Source: Synergistaceae bacterium (GTDB lineage Bacteria > Synergistota > Synergistia > Synergistales > Aminobacteriaceae). From it: 5,234 nucleotides of DNA. Shown in pieces: positions 1 to 4,228 of the stretch (position 1 is its first letter; each line of letters starts with the position of its first letter). The position numbers were made by a program, and so were the translations under genes. Under the pieces are notes generated by a model. That model had not been told where the DNA came from and did not search any database. It worked only from the letters and a program-made list of their open reading frames with translations. The stretch covers positions 1-5,234 of the forward strand of contig JAFSLR010000017.1 in assembly GCA_017448375.1 (NCBI GenBank). The letters run 5' to 3'.

Positions 1-798
1 CTCATAGGTGGCTGAATACTCGAAAAGCTCCGCGCCCTGCAAAATGCCGATAGGAGTCGCCTCACCTTTAGCCAGCTCCGTTTTATTCTGGAACAACTGA
101 ACGCCCGGTGATTTCATCCAGTCTTCGACATGCTCATTATTCATGAAAGCGTCTCCAGCCTTGCCGCCCATAATGATTAAATCGGGTGATAGCTGATTAT
201 TAAGGCTCTTGAAAGTTTTTGCTAAAGCACGTAACTGGTGAATAGGATTGCCGGAAGTGTCCCACGTCTCATTAGCGGCGATTACTGTTGCTTTAGGCAA
301 GTCATAATCATGCTTGAACTGTCTGCCCTCATCGCTGGTGTAATCAATTTTGCCGTTAAGAGCCTGTGCAAAGAACCATTCAACACGCCTGTCAACAAGT
401 CTGCGTAACCCTGTCTGCTTAACCGCTATCAGTTCGTTAAACGCCGTCCCTTTGTCCTGTGAAGTCATGTTGATTGGATTCTGTGAGGCTGTGCGAATGC
501 GCGTAATTTCACTTGCCGTAATCCTATCGCGCAAATAAATCTGCGGCGGAACAACAGAATATCTCTTGCGCTTGCGTGAGATGTTGACGAAAGAAGGCGG
601 GTCATTCGGGAAACCTACAGGCGCAAGGCTGTAAGAACCTTCTTCGACCTCAAAGACACACGCTTCATCGGTCATTCTTTGAACCTGTTTGCCGAGACGT
701 GATTTGAGTATGAACGGCTCATTGGTTTTGATGTTGTTGATTGCTGTCGTGAGAGTCAAAGGCGTAAGAACGCTTAAAAGTTCGGTAATGTCATTCAT
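1..798 (-). CDS. Major capsid protein, lambda gpE-like (3' end beyond the window)
   Basis: The reading frame is open from the ATG at 798 to the window edge (266 codons, no stop), so the C-terminus is missing; lambda gpE is about 341 residues. It forms the icosahedral shell. Features seen that fit the capsid E family: an N-terminal helix, a stretch at residues 34-60 with basic and acidic residues typical of the N-arm, a basic run followed by VVPPQIY (about 75-88) and an R-x-R-I-T-A-S-E-I segment (90-99), then an E-W-F-F-A-Q-A-L-N-G-K helix (140-150) and a DYDLP/ETWD region (164-180) where gpE-type proteins carry a conserved W. The start is set by GGAGG at 813-809, 10 bases upstream. An in-frame ATG at 807 is only one base from that GGAGG, too close to use. 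The gene follows a D-like decoration gene as in lambda. The family call rests on pattern memory, not a search. Confidence 0.88.
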   Translation of the reverse strand, partial: MNDITELLSVLTPLTLTTAINNIKTNEPFILKSRLGKQVQRMTDEACVFEVEEGSYSLAPVGFPNDPPSFVNISRKRKRYSVVPPQIYLRDRITASEITRIRTASQNPINMTSQDKGTAFNELIAVKQTGLRRLVDRRVEWFFAQALNGKIDYTSDEGRQFKHDYDLPKATVIAANETWDTSGNPIHQLRALAKTFKSLNNQLSPDLIIMGGKAGDAFMNNEHVEDWMKSPGVQLFQNKTELAKGEATPIGILQGAELFEYSATYE

Positions 799-803
799 GA
801 ATA

Positions 804-893
804 TCATTCCTCCGAAAGATAAATATTTATTTTTGTGGAAAGTGATTGTTTCAAAAAGCGTTGCATAAGGTTTTTTAGAGCCTTAATTTTCAT
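804..893 (-). CDS. Candidate 29-codon basic small ORF ahead of the capsid gene
   Basis: An open frame of 29 codons runs from ATG at 893 to TGA at 806-804. The peptide begins MKIKALKNLMQRFLKQ and ends in LSEE. Its N-terminal two-thirds is rich in Lys, Arg, Leu and Ile, so it could form a cationic amphipathic helix. Its last codons (TCG GAG GAA TGA) contain the capsid gene's GGAGG site and its stop lies 5 bases before the capsid ATG, so its translation could be coupled to capsid synthesis. Only a weak GAAG ribosome site precedes its start. It may equally be a chance frame in a structured leader, and I recognise no homologue. Confidence 0.22.
   Translation of the reverse strand: MKIKALKNLMQRFLKQSLSTKINIYLSEE
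826..854 (-). promoter_or_regulatory. Possible sigma70-type promoter for the capsid gene
   Basis: On the minus strand TTGAAA (854-849) is separated by 17 bases from AATAAA (831-826). The first matches five of six -35 consensus positions and the second four of six -10 positions. Transcription would begin near 819, giving a leader of about 20 nt that carries the capsid GGAGG site. The surroundings are AT-rich, so chance matches are likely and late phage promoters often differ from the consensus. Confidence 0.25.
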
Positions 894-964
894 GAAGTCT
901 TCATACGTCTAAATCCCTGTGATTGCAAGGTTTTTGATACATATTTTTGTTGCAACCAGCGTTT

Positions 965-996
965 CGTTGCATACTCTATAAATAGAGTATGCAACG
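965..996. repeat. 15-bp perfect inverted repeat (long hairpin)
   Basis: Bases 965-979 are the exact reverse complement of 982-996 with only two A bases between them. The arms start CGTTGCATACTCTAT. As RNA from the minus strand this is a very stable hairpin about 170 nt upstream of the capsid start; as DNA it is a symmetric site suited to a dimeric regulator. No T-run follows on either strand, so it is not a standard intrinsic terminator. It lies inside the TGCAAC repeat cluster and contains two of its copies. Confidence 0.85.
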
Positions 997-1035
997 TATG
1001 CAACGCAATGGCCAAAAATTTTTCATCAAGGGTCT

Positions 1036-1052
1036 GTTGCAAAAAATGCAAC
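1036..1052. repeat. 6-bp hairpin just after the decoration gene stop
   Basis: GTTGCA (1036-1041) and TGCAAC (1047-1052) form a 6-bp stem around a five-base loop, which is all U on the minus-strand RNA. The stem begins two bases beyond the decoration gene stop codon. It has no following T-tract, so it could protect an mRNA 3' end or bind protein, but is unlikely to terminate transcription on its own. Confidence 0.5.
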
Positions 1053-1054
1053 GC

Positions 1055-1525
1055 CTAAGCCTGAGTTACATTCACTAACTGGAAGTTCCACGCTTCAAGC
1101 TGAAGATTTAGTCCTATCTTCTGTGCGTCCGTAAGCTCCGTGAATTTCGTCTCGCCTACGTAAAGCAAATCTTTGTTCACGATACCTGAAATGCCAACAA
1201 GTACCGTTGAAGGCACATTCTCAGTTTCACCGTCAACTTCGGCGGTTGTTCCTTCTTTGGCGGTTTTGTCTGCGACAATGGCGAGCCTTGCGCCGGGCAA
1301 ATCCGCAACCGCTGAAACAATATCGCTTGTGGTTATCGGAGTATATGAGCCGTCCGCAATAACTTCCTTCATGATTATTCCGGCGGGTATCTCTGCTCCG
1401 TCCGTGCCGTTCACACTGACAGTCTTAAACCACGTTGCTTCAGGCTGTCCCTGCCAAATGCTTCCATTCGTTACGCGGTAATCCTCACTGACTGAAACGC
1501 CTGGTAATGTCTGATTTCCATACAT
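1055..1525 (-). CDS. Head decoration protein, lambda gpD-like
   Basis: This 156-residue protein has the size range and position of a lambda D-type decoration (head-stabilising) protein, directly before an E-like capsid gene. Lambda gpD is about 110 residues, so this one is longer. It begins TLPGVSVSEDY, has an E-I-P-A-G-I-I-M-K segment (45-53) followed by a D-G-S-Y turn (58-61), and later VLVGISGIVN (108-117), a pattern seen in D-like proteins where short beta strands pack over the capsid three-fold axis. No signal peptide or membrane segment is present; it would act on the outside of the filled capsid. The start is well supported by AGGAGG eight bases upstream, which lies inside the last codons of the protease gene. 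Only three bases separate the two genes, so they are co-transcribed and probably coupled. The family call is by pattern and context. Confidence 0.78.
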   Translation of the reverse strand: MYGNQTLPGVSVSEDYRVTNGSIWQGQPEATWFKTVSVNGTDGAEIPAGIIMKEVIADGSYTPITTSDIVSAVADLPGARLAIVADKTAKEGTTAEVDGETENVPSTVLVGISGIVNKDLLYVGETKFTELTDAQKIGLNLQLEAWNFQLVNVTQA

Positions 1526-1528
1526 AGA

Positions 1529-2521
1529 TTATTCCTCCTTGCCGTTCACTATTGCTGCTATAGCTTGCCCGCGCTTTATAGCCTTGTCATATTCTGAGAG
1601 TTCAACTTCGGGTTTGTCTGAATGGCTAATCTGCCCCATTGGTACTTTAGACATGGCCTCGAACATGTCATCAAAGAATTTCATTGCTGGCCTCTCATCT
1701 TCAGGCTTATCGCTGAGGCGAAATATGCGTGAAGTTTTTGCGAGTAATAACGGCCTCACCATATCCACAACTTTGGGCGGTATGCCGTTCGCTGTCCATT
1801 TGTCGCAGAGTGCTTTAGTTTCTGCCTCGTTGCGGGCTTCCTCTACTTTTTCGCGCTCTTCTGTGAGTGCTTTATTCTCGGCTTCAAGGTCGGCGATTTT
1901 CTTTGCTGACTCTTCGGCCTCTTTGCTGTTTTTCTGACGTTCGGCTTCTAATTCGGCTTCAGCCTGTGCTTTCTGTGCCTTCATATCGCTTAACTGCAAC
2001 CGTAAATCTTCAAGTTCATTCATTGAATCATCGTTCCTTTCTTTAGGATTAATATCATCTGCTAAAACCAGCGGTGCAACATAAGGGTGTGCGGGCTGAT
2101 TGACGAGAGCTGCTCCGAGTAATACCGGGCCGACTCTCTGGCCTGTAGCTTTGTCGTAGTAGTCATCATCATATTCCGCCGACATGTATCGGTACTGCTT
2201 GCCGTTTATGTCCTGTGCTGTCTGCTGGTCAACCGTCATTGTGATTTCGAGGCCTTCGGGTTTGGCCTCAATTCCTATAACCTTTCCGGGAGACTTTGCG
2301 CCGTCATCATGGCCGAGCTTCACAGGGACTTCGTAGGACGGGTACTTGCCGAAATTCTCCGCCATCTGCTGAAGTTTGCTGTTTGTTATTGAGACATGGC
2401 CGTAACGCTTGTCGTAAAACTCTCCAACAGGCAGAAGGTTATAAATAAAGCGGGTATCCTCATCGCTTACTGCAACAGGAGACCCGCCGTCTACCAGTAC
2501 TGTTTTGAGTGTGTCGCTCAT
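1529..2521 (-). CDS. Head maturation protease with C-terminal scaffold, Mu gpI-like
   Basis: This 330-residue protein has two parts. Residues about 25-150 look like a Mu-like prophage I protease: LLPVG near 29-33, EVPVKLGHDDG (64-74) with a likely catalytic His71, QYRYMSAEY (109-117) with a likely nucleophile Ser114, and LVNQPAHPYV (139-148) closing the domain. Residues about 167-238 are almost pure charged coiled coil (E, K, A, Q, L), and the rest forms a helical tail, as expected of an internal scaffold. In phages of this kind the protease cleaves scaffold and itself inside the procapsid before DNA packaging. The ATG at 2521 has AGGAG nine bases upstream. Its ATGA start overlaps the stop of a possible 17-codon leader, and the gene sits 97 bases after a terminator, so its expression may be uncoupled from the portal genes. 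Assignment of the catalytic residues is inferred from motif shape. Confidence 0.88.
   Translation of the reverse strand: MSDTLKTVLVDGGSPVAVSDEDTRFIYNLLPVGEFYDKRYGHVSITNSKLQQMAENFGKYPSYEVPVKLGHDDGAKSPGKVIGIEAKPEGLEITMTVDQQTAQDINGKQYRYMSAEYDDDYYDKATGQRVGPVLLGAALVNQPAHPYVAPLVLADDINPKERNDDSMNELEDLRLQLSDMKAQKAQAEAELEAERQKNSKEAEESAKKIADLEAENKALTEEREKVEEARNEAETKALCDKWTANGIPPKVVDMVRPLLLAKTSRIFRLSDKPEDERPAMKFFDDMFEAMSKVPMGQISHSDKPEVELSEYDKAIKRGQAIAAIVNGKEE
2021..2040 (-). promoter_or_regulatory. Possible internal start for a separate scaffold protein
   Basis: Within the protease gene an in-frame ATG (codon 167, bases 2023-2021) lies exactly where the coiled coil begins (MNELEDLRLQ). AAAGGAA at 2040-2034 could be its ribosome site, although the 11-base spacing from AGGA is long. 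Initiation here would give a 164-residue scaffold sharing the protease C-terminus, as Mu gene Z lies within I and lambda Nu3 within C. The domain boundary supports this more than the modest ribosome site does. Confidence 0.42.
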
Positions 2522-2571
2522 GGTGTATCACTCCTTTTGTATTCACGCACCATATACCCGCATTGTTTCAT
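2518..2571 (-). CDS. Candidate 17-codon leader peptide overlapping the protease start
   Basis: ATG at 2571 opens a 17-codon frame (MKQCGYMVREYKRSDTP) that ends in TGA at 2520-2518. Its stop overlaps the protease ATG as ATGA, a classic translational-coupling arrangement. AGGAGGG (2587-2581) lies nine bases upstream, a stronger ribosome site than that of the protease gene itself. The peptide resembles nothing I recognise. Its role would more likely be to control ribosome flow than to act as a protein; chance is not excluded because the frame is so short. Confidence 0.35.
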   Translation of the reverse strand: MKQCGYMVREYKRSDTP

Positions 2572-2617
2572 TTTTGCATTCCCTCCTATGTTTTCCCCTT
2601 CCTGATTTTTTAGGCAC

Positions 2618-2650
2618 AAAAAACACGGGGTGGAAGGAGAAACCCCGTGT
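2618..2650 (-). terminator. Intrinsic terminator in the middle of the head operon
   Basis: On the minus strand ACACGGGGT (2650-2642) pairs perfectly with ACCCCGTGT (2631-2623) around a ten-base pyrimidine loop (TTCTCCTTCC). The last paired base is a T, and five more T follow at 2622-2618. This is a strong factor-independent terminator for the portal-MuF-cystatin transcript, placed 97 bases before the protease start. The plus strand has no T-run after the stem, so the terminator works on the minus strand only. Its presence implies partial read-through, antitermination, or a separate promoter for the downstream head genes; I see no clear promoter in 2522-2617. Confidence 0.85.
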
Positions 2651-2730
2651 CATTACGTGTTGCAATCACGCTTTGTGCTTTTGCCGTTACAGGCGTTGCC
2701 TTATGAATGCCCTTATAGGCTTTGTATCTC
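2651..2730 (-). other. Structured non-coding trailer between tRNA-like RNA and terminator
   Basis: These 80 bases contain no ORF with a ribosome site. On the minus strand they can form several small helices: GCCTAT with ATAAGGC (one bulged A), AGGC-AAC-GCCT, and CGTG with CACG. With the terminator they make a continuous structured 3' trailer after the second tRNA-like element, which might be a released small RNA. The helices are short and partly exclude each other. Confidence 0.35.
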
Positions 2731-2795
2731 GCCGGAGGAAGGACTCGAACCTCAACTTGCTGATATTGCCGCTTTACCTGTTAAGCTACTCCGGC
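2731..2795 (-). ncRNA. tRNA-like RNA with vestigial anticodon arm (copy 1, downstream)
   Basis: Read on the minus strand the 65 bases show a perfect 7-bp acceptor stem (GCCGGAG with CTCCGGC), T8-A9, a 4-bp D stem (GCTT with AAGC) with an AACAGGTA loop holding A14, G18-G19 and A21, then G26, and a T arm with loop TTCGAGT. The T stem is four pairs including a G-U that only exists on this strand, plus one mismatch. Between G26 and the T arm only 15 bases remain instead of about 22, allowing a 2-bp GC/GC stem with a 7-base loop lacking U33, so it cannot decode codons normally. No CCA is encoded; the 3' flank is GAGA. It lies 37 bases after the cystatin-like gene stop. The fold is seen directly; processing by RNase P or RNase Z is inferred. 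Confidence 0.75.
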
Positions 2796-2802
2796 ATATG
2801 TT

Positions 2803-2821
2803 GCCCCGTTATTCACAGGGC
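2803..2821 (-). other. 7-bp hairpin between cystatin-like gene and tRNA-like RNA
   Basis: On the minus strand GCCCTGT pairs with ACGGGGC around a five-base loop (GAATA). One pair is a G-U that would be an A-C clash on the plus strand, so this fold suits the minus-strand transcript. It is absent from the matching spot after MuF, where the gap is 17 bases shorter. No T-run follows, so it is not a terminator. Confidence 0.4.
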
Positions 2822-2850
2822 GTTTGTCATAACTATACTGCTATTCCGCT
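2820..2850 (-). repeat. Shared gene-tail repeat, copy at the end of the cystatin-like gene
   Basis: The minus-strand sequence AGCGGAATAGCAG followed by (T)AT(A)GTT...AACGC spans the last codons, stop and start of the 3' flank of the cystatin-like gene. It matches the end of MuF at 3235-3210: 13 identical bases, then one mismatch in most triplets, with a 5-base length difference. Both copies encode S-G-I-A in the same frame. The core GGAATAGC also occurs at the 5' end of the upstream tRNA-like element. Confidence 0.65.
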
Positions 2851-3114
2851 CACACTTACCAGCGAGGCTTTACCTGCTGAATCTACGTTGATTATCATCT
2901 TCACAGGACGTTTCTCAGGGGTCGCCGTGATTACCGTCTGCAACGCTATTATGCAGTAGTTCGTACCGTTCACTACCTGCGAACCCATATACGCAACAGG
3001 CATGTAATCAGCTCCGACAAGCCCGCCTGTTACCGCTGTAAATGCGCTCTGTGCCTTCTGAGGAAGGTTGCAGCTCTTCACATCGTCATAATTCCAACTG
3101 CCTAATGTTGCCAT
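2833..3114 (-). CDS. Small cystatin-like protein
   Basis: This 93-residue protein has no signal peptide or membrane segment. Its notable motif is S-QVVNG-TNY (45-53), which closely matches the QxVxG loop and following TNY of cystatins, where that loop enters the active site of papain-type cysteine proteases. An N-terminal LGSW (4-7) could stand in for the conserved N-terminal glycine segment, and the length and helix-then-strand pattern (helix about 18-30; strands about 36-48, 52-64 and 70-78) fit a cystatin/monellin-like fold. I recall small gut-bacterial proteins of this GGW...QVVAGTN type, but cannot verify a match here. The start is ATG 3114, with GGAGG eight bases upstream; an upstream TTG at 3129 would put the ribosome site inside the gene and is rejected. 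It is not a known head component. It sits between two tRNA-like elements as a likely cargo gene. Inhibitor function is inferred. Confidence 0.7.
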   Translation of the reverse strand: MATLGSWNYDDVKSCNLPQKAQSAFTAVTGGLVGADYMPVAYMGSQVVNGTNYCIIALQTVITATPEKRPVKMIINVDSAGKASLVSVSGIAV

Positions 3115-3140
3115 GATTAAAACCTCCAATTAATATTGTC

Positions 3141-3202
3141 GCCGGAAACAGGACTCGAACCTGCAACTCGCTTATCGCCGCTCTGCTTTGAGCTATTCCG
3201 GC
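3141..3202 (-). ncRNA. tRNA-like RNA with vestigial anticodon arm (copy 2, upstream)
   Basis: On the minus strand these 62 bases repeat the fold of the element at 2731-2795: a perfect 7-bp acceptor stem (GCCGGAA with TTCCGGC), T8-A9, D stem GCTC with GAGC and a short AAAGCA loop, G26, a full 5-bp T stem with one G-U, and loop TTCGAGT. The anticodon arm is again reduced, here to GC-GATAA-GC. The two copies differ at paired sites in a compensating way: acceptor pair 7 (G-C or A-T), D-stem pair 13-22 (T-A or C-G) and T-stem pair 50-64 (G-T or C-G). The D loop has lost the G18-G19 pair. The element starts three bases after the MuF stop codon and ends 26 bases before the next ATG, so cleavage at its ends would separate the two messages and leave the downstream ribosome site intact. 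Confidence 0.75.
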
Positions 3203-3205
3203 ATA

Positions 3206-4228
3206 TTATGCGTTCAACAATTCTGCTATTCCGCTTATATCTTCCGGCCTCTGAATACCCGCTGGCACTTCATCAAATTCATGGCTCGTCAATACGCCAT
3301 CGGGATAATCGTAGATAGTAAGAGATATGAGCAACGAACGGCAGTTACAATGAAGGGGCGGTGTATTCTCTGGTATTCGCGGGTCATCTATCCTCATGAT
3401 TAATCCGTTGCGCTCTATGCACATTTCGGTCGTCCTGTCGTCCATTACCGCTGAAAACTCCATGCCGATTACATCATCATTGGCCTTCATTGAGATTAGC
3501 CGTCCCATTGAATCAGCCCGCGTTATCTCCGTCCGTGCTATGGCCTCTATACGCTGATTTGTCATTCGCGATAATTCCTCTGAACTCTCACGAAGTGCCT
3601 TCATACGTTCCTGCAACGTTGAGCCTTCAATCAGTGAGTCCTGTATTACTTCCCGCGTCCGTTCAAGCACCGCCGTATTCAGAATGCCCGCAAGTTTAGG
3701 CACATAATCATTCAGCCAATTCACAGCCTCAATCGGAATTATCTCGTACCATTCACCCGAAGCGTTTAATTCTATGAAGCCTCGTAAAAGCTCTTTGATT
3801 TGCTCATCTTCCGGCAAATCTGAGAGTTTTACCTTACCGCGATATTTACGCCCTTGATACGCTGATTTAATCTCCTGAACATAAAGGTGATTGAGCCAGT
3901 AGCCTTGCGCCATTGCCTCTCGTAATTTCTTCTGAAGTATTTTCGTAAATTTTTCGGGAATTTCGGGTGTGTCTTCGATATAACCTAAAGCTATATCTTT
4001 CCTTGCTTGCTTCTCAAACGTATTCAGCCAACTTTGCGCCGTCTCTTTGAGGCTCGCTGTAAGTTCTTTGTACAGCCTTGACCATGTCCGCGCCGTCCGT
4101 ATTATGAGGTTTCTTCGGGCGACTTTTCGGGCGTTAGCGATTCTTGTTCGTTCAGCCCTGATAACTGCCAATCTGGAAACACCGCCCCTTTCTCGATGTC
4201 GGGTAATCCTAGCATTTCGCGTATCCAT
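3206..4228 (-). CDS. Phage head morphogenesis protein, Mu gpF / SPP1 gp7 family
   Basis: This frame encodes up to 340 residues. The C-terminal half carries the hallmark MuF pattern: RTEITRA (232-238), DDRTTEMC (263-270), RNG (273-275) and PPLHCNCRS (290-298), where the spaced His and Cys residues suggest metal binding. The family is a minor capsid protein bound near the portal, needed for procapsid assembly and sometimes injected with DNA. The long helical N-terminal part (about 50-225) is typical. The only ATG before codon 200 is at 4228, giving a 127-base overlap with the portal gene and no convincing ribosome site. The first 42 residues are extremely Arg-rich and may be just the other frame of the portal tail, so the true start could be a non-standard codon near 4102. 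The gene ends three bases before a tRNA-like element. Confidence 0.9.
   Translation of the reverse strand: MDTRNARITRHRERGGVSRLAVIRAERTRIANARKVARRNLIIRTARTWSRLYKELTASLKETAQSWLNTFEKQARKDIALGYIEDTPEIPEKFTKILQKKLREAMAQGYWLNHLYVQEIKSAYQGRKYRGKVKLSDLPEDEQIKELLRGFIELNASGEWYEIIPIEAVNWLNDYVPKLAGILNTAVLERTREVIQDSLIEGSTLQERMKALRESSEELSRMTNQRIEAIARTEITRADSMGRLISMKANDDVIGMEFSAVMDDRTTEMCIERNGLIMRIDDPRIPENTPPLHCNCRSLLISLTIYDYPDGVLTSHEFDEVPAGIQRPEDISGIAELLNA
3210..3235 (-). repeat. Shared gene-tail repeat, copy at the end of MuF
   Basis: This is the partner of the repeat at 2820-2850, same orientation, 385 bases away. It encodes S-G-I-A-E-L-L-N of the MuF C-terminus and runs into the stop codon and then the tRNA-like element. 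Together, tail repeat plus tRNA-like element make a module of about 95-120 bases at both sides of the cystatin-like gene. Confidence 0.65.

Larger units (their letters stand above)
860..1052. repeat. Cluster of GTTGCA/TGCAAC repeats in the decoration-capsid gap
   Basis: Eight copies of the hexamer GTTGCA or its complement TGCAAC lie in about 190 bases, at 860, 949, 951, 966, 990, 999, 1036 and 1047. Several extend towards GCGTTGCAT (858-866, and in reverse at 998-1006 and 1046-1054). The copies form direct pairs, inverted pairs and one perfect 8-bp palindrome (949-956). This explains much of the 256-base gap between the decoration and capsid genes (799-1054), which holds no convincing gene. 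A regulator-binding array or a set of RNA hairpins are both possible. Confidence 0.75.

Noticed and set aside
965..996. Intrinsic terminator after the decoration gene
   Set aside because: The hairpin is strong but neither strand has a T-run after it.
860..1052. CRISPR array
   Set aside because: The repeat unit is only 6-9 bases, occurs in both orientations and at irregular spacing.
1539..1937. Plus-strand open frames across 350-538, 1173-1481, 1539-1937, 2396-2959, 3136-3403, 3490-3699, 4047-4325 and 4835-5026
   Set aside because: They lie mostly opposite well-supported minus-strand genes or RNA elements, lack good ribosome sites and have unnatural composition; they are antisense shadows.
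2731..2795. Ordinary tRNA gene for protein synthesis
   Set aside because: The arm between G26 and the T arm is about 7 bases too short, the stem is 2 bp and U33 is missing, so normal decoding is not possible. The second copy has the same defect.
3115..3129. TTG start that would add five residues to the cystatin-like protein
   Set aside because: That start would lie on the GGAGG ribosome site itself; the ATG at 3114 has ideal spacing from it.
2820..3235. Variable/template repeats of a diversity-generating retroelement
   Set aside because: The shared tails are short, differences are not adenine-biased, the proteins lack a C-type lectin end, and no reverse transcriptase is present.
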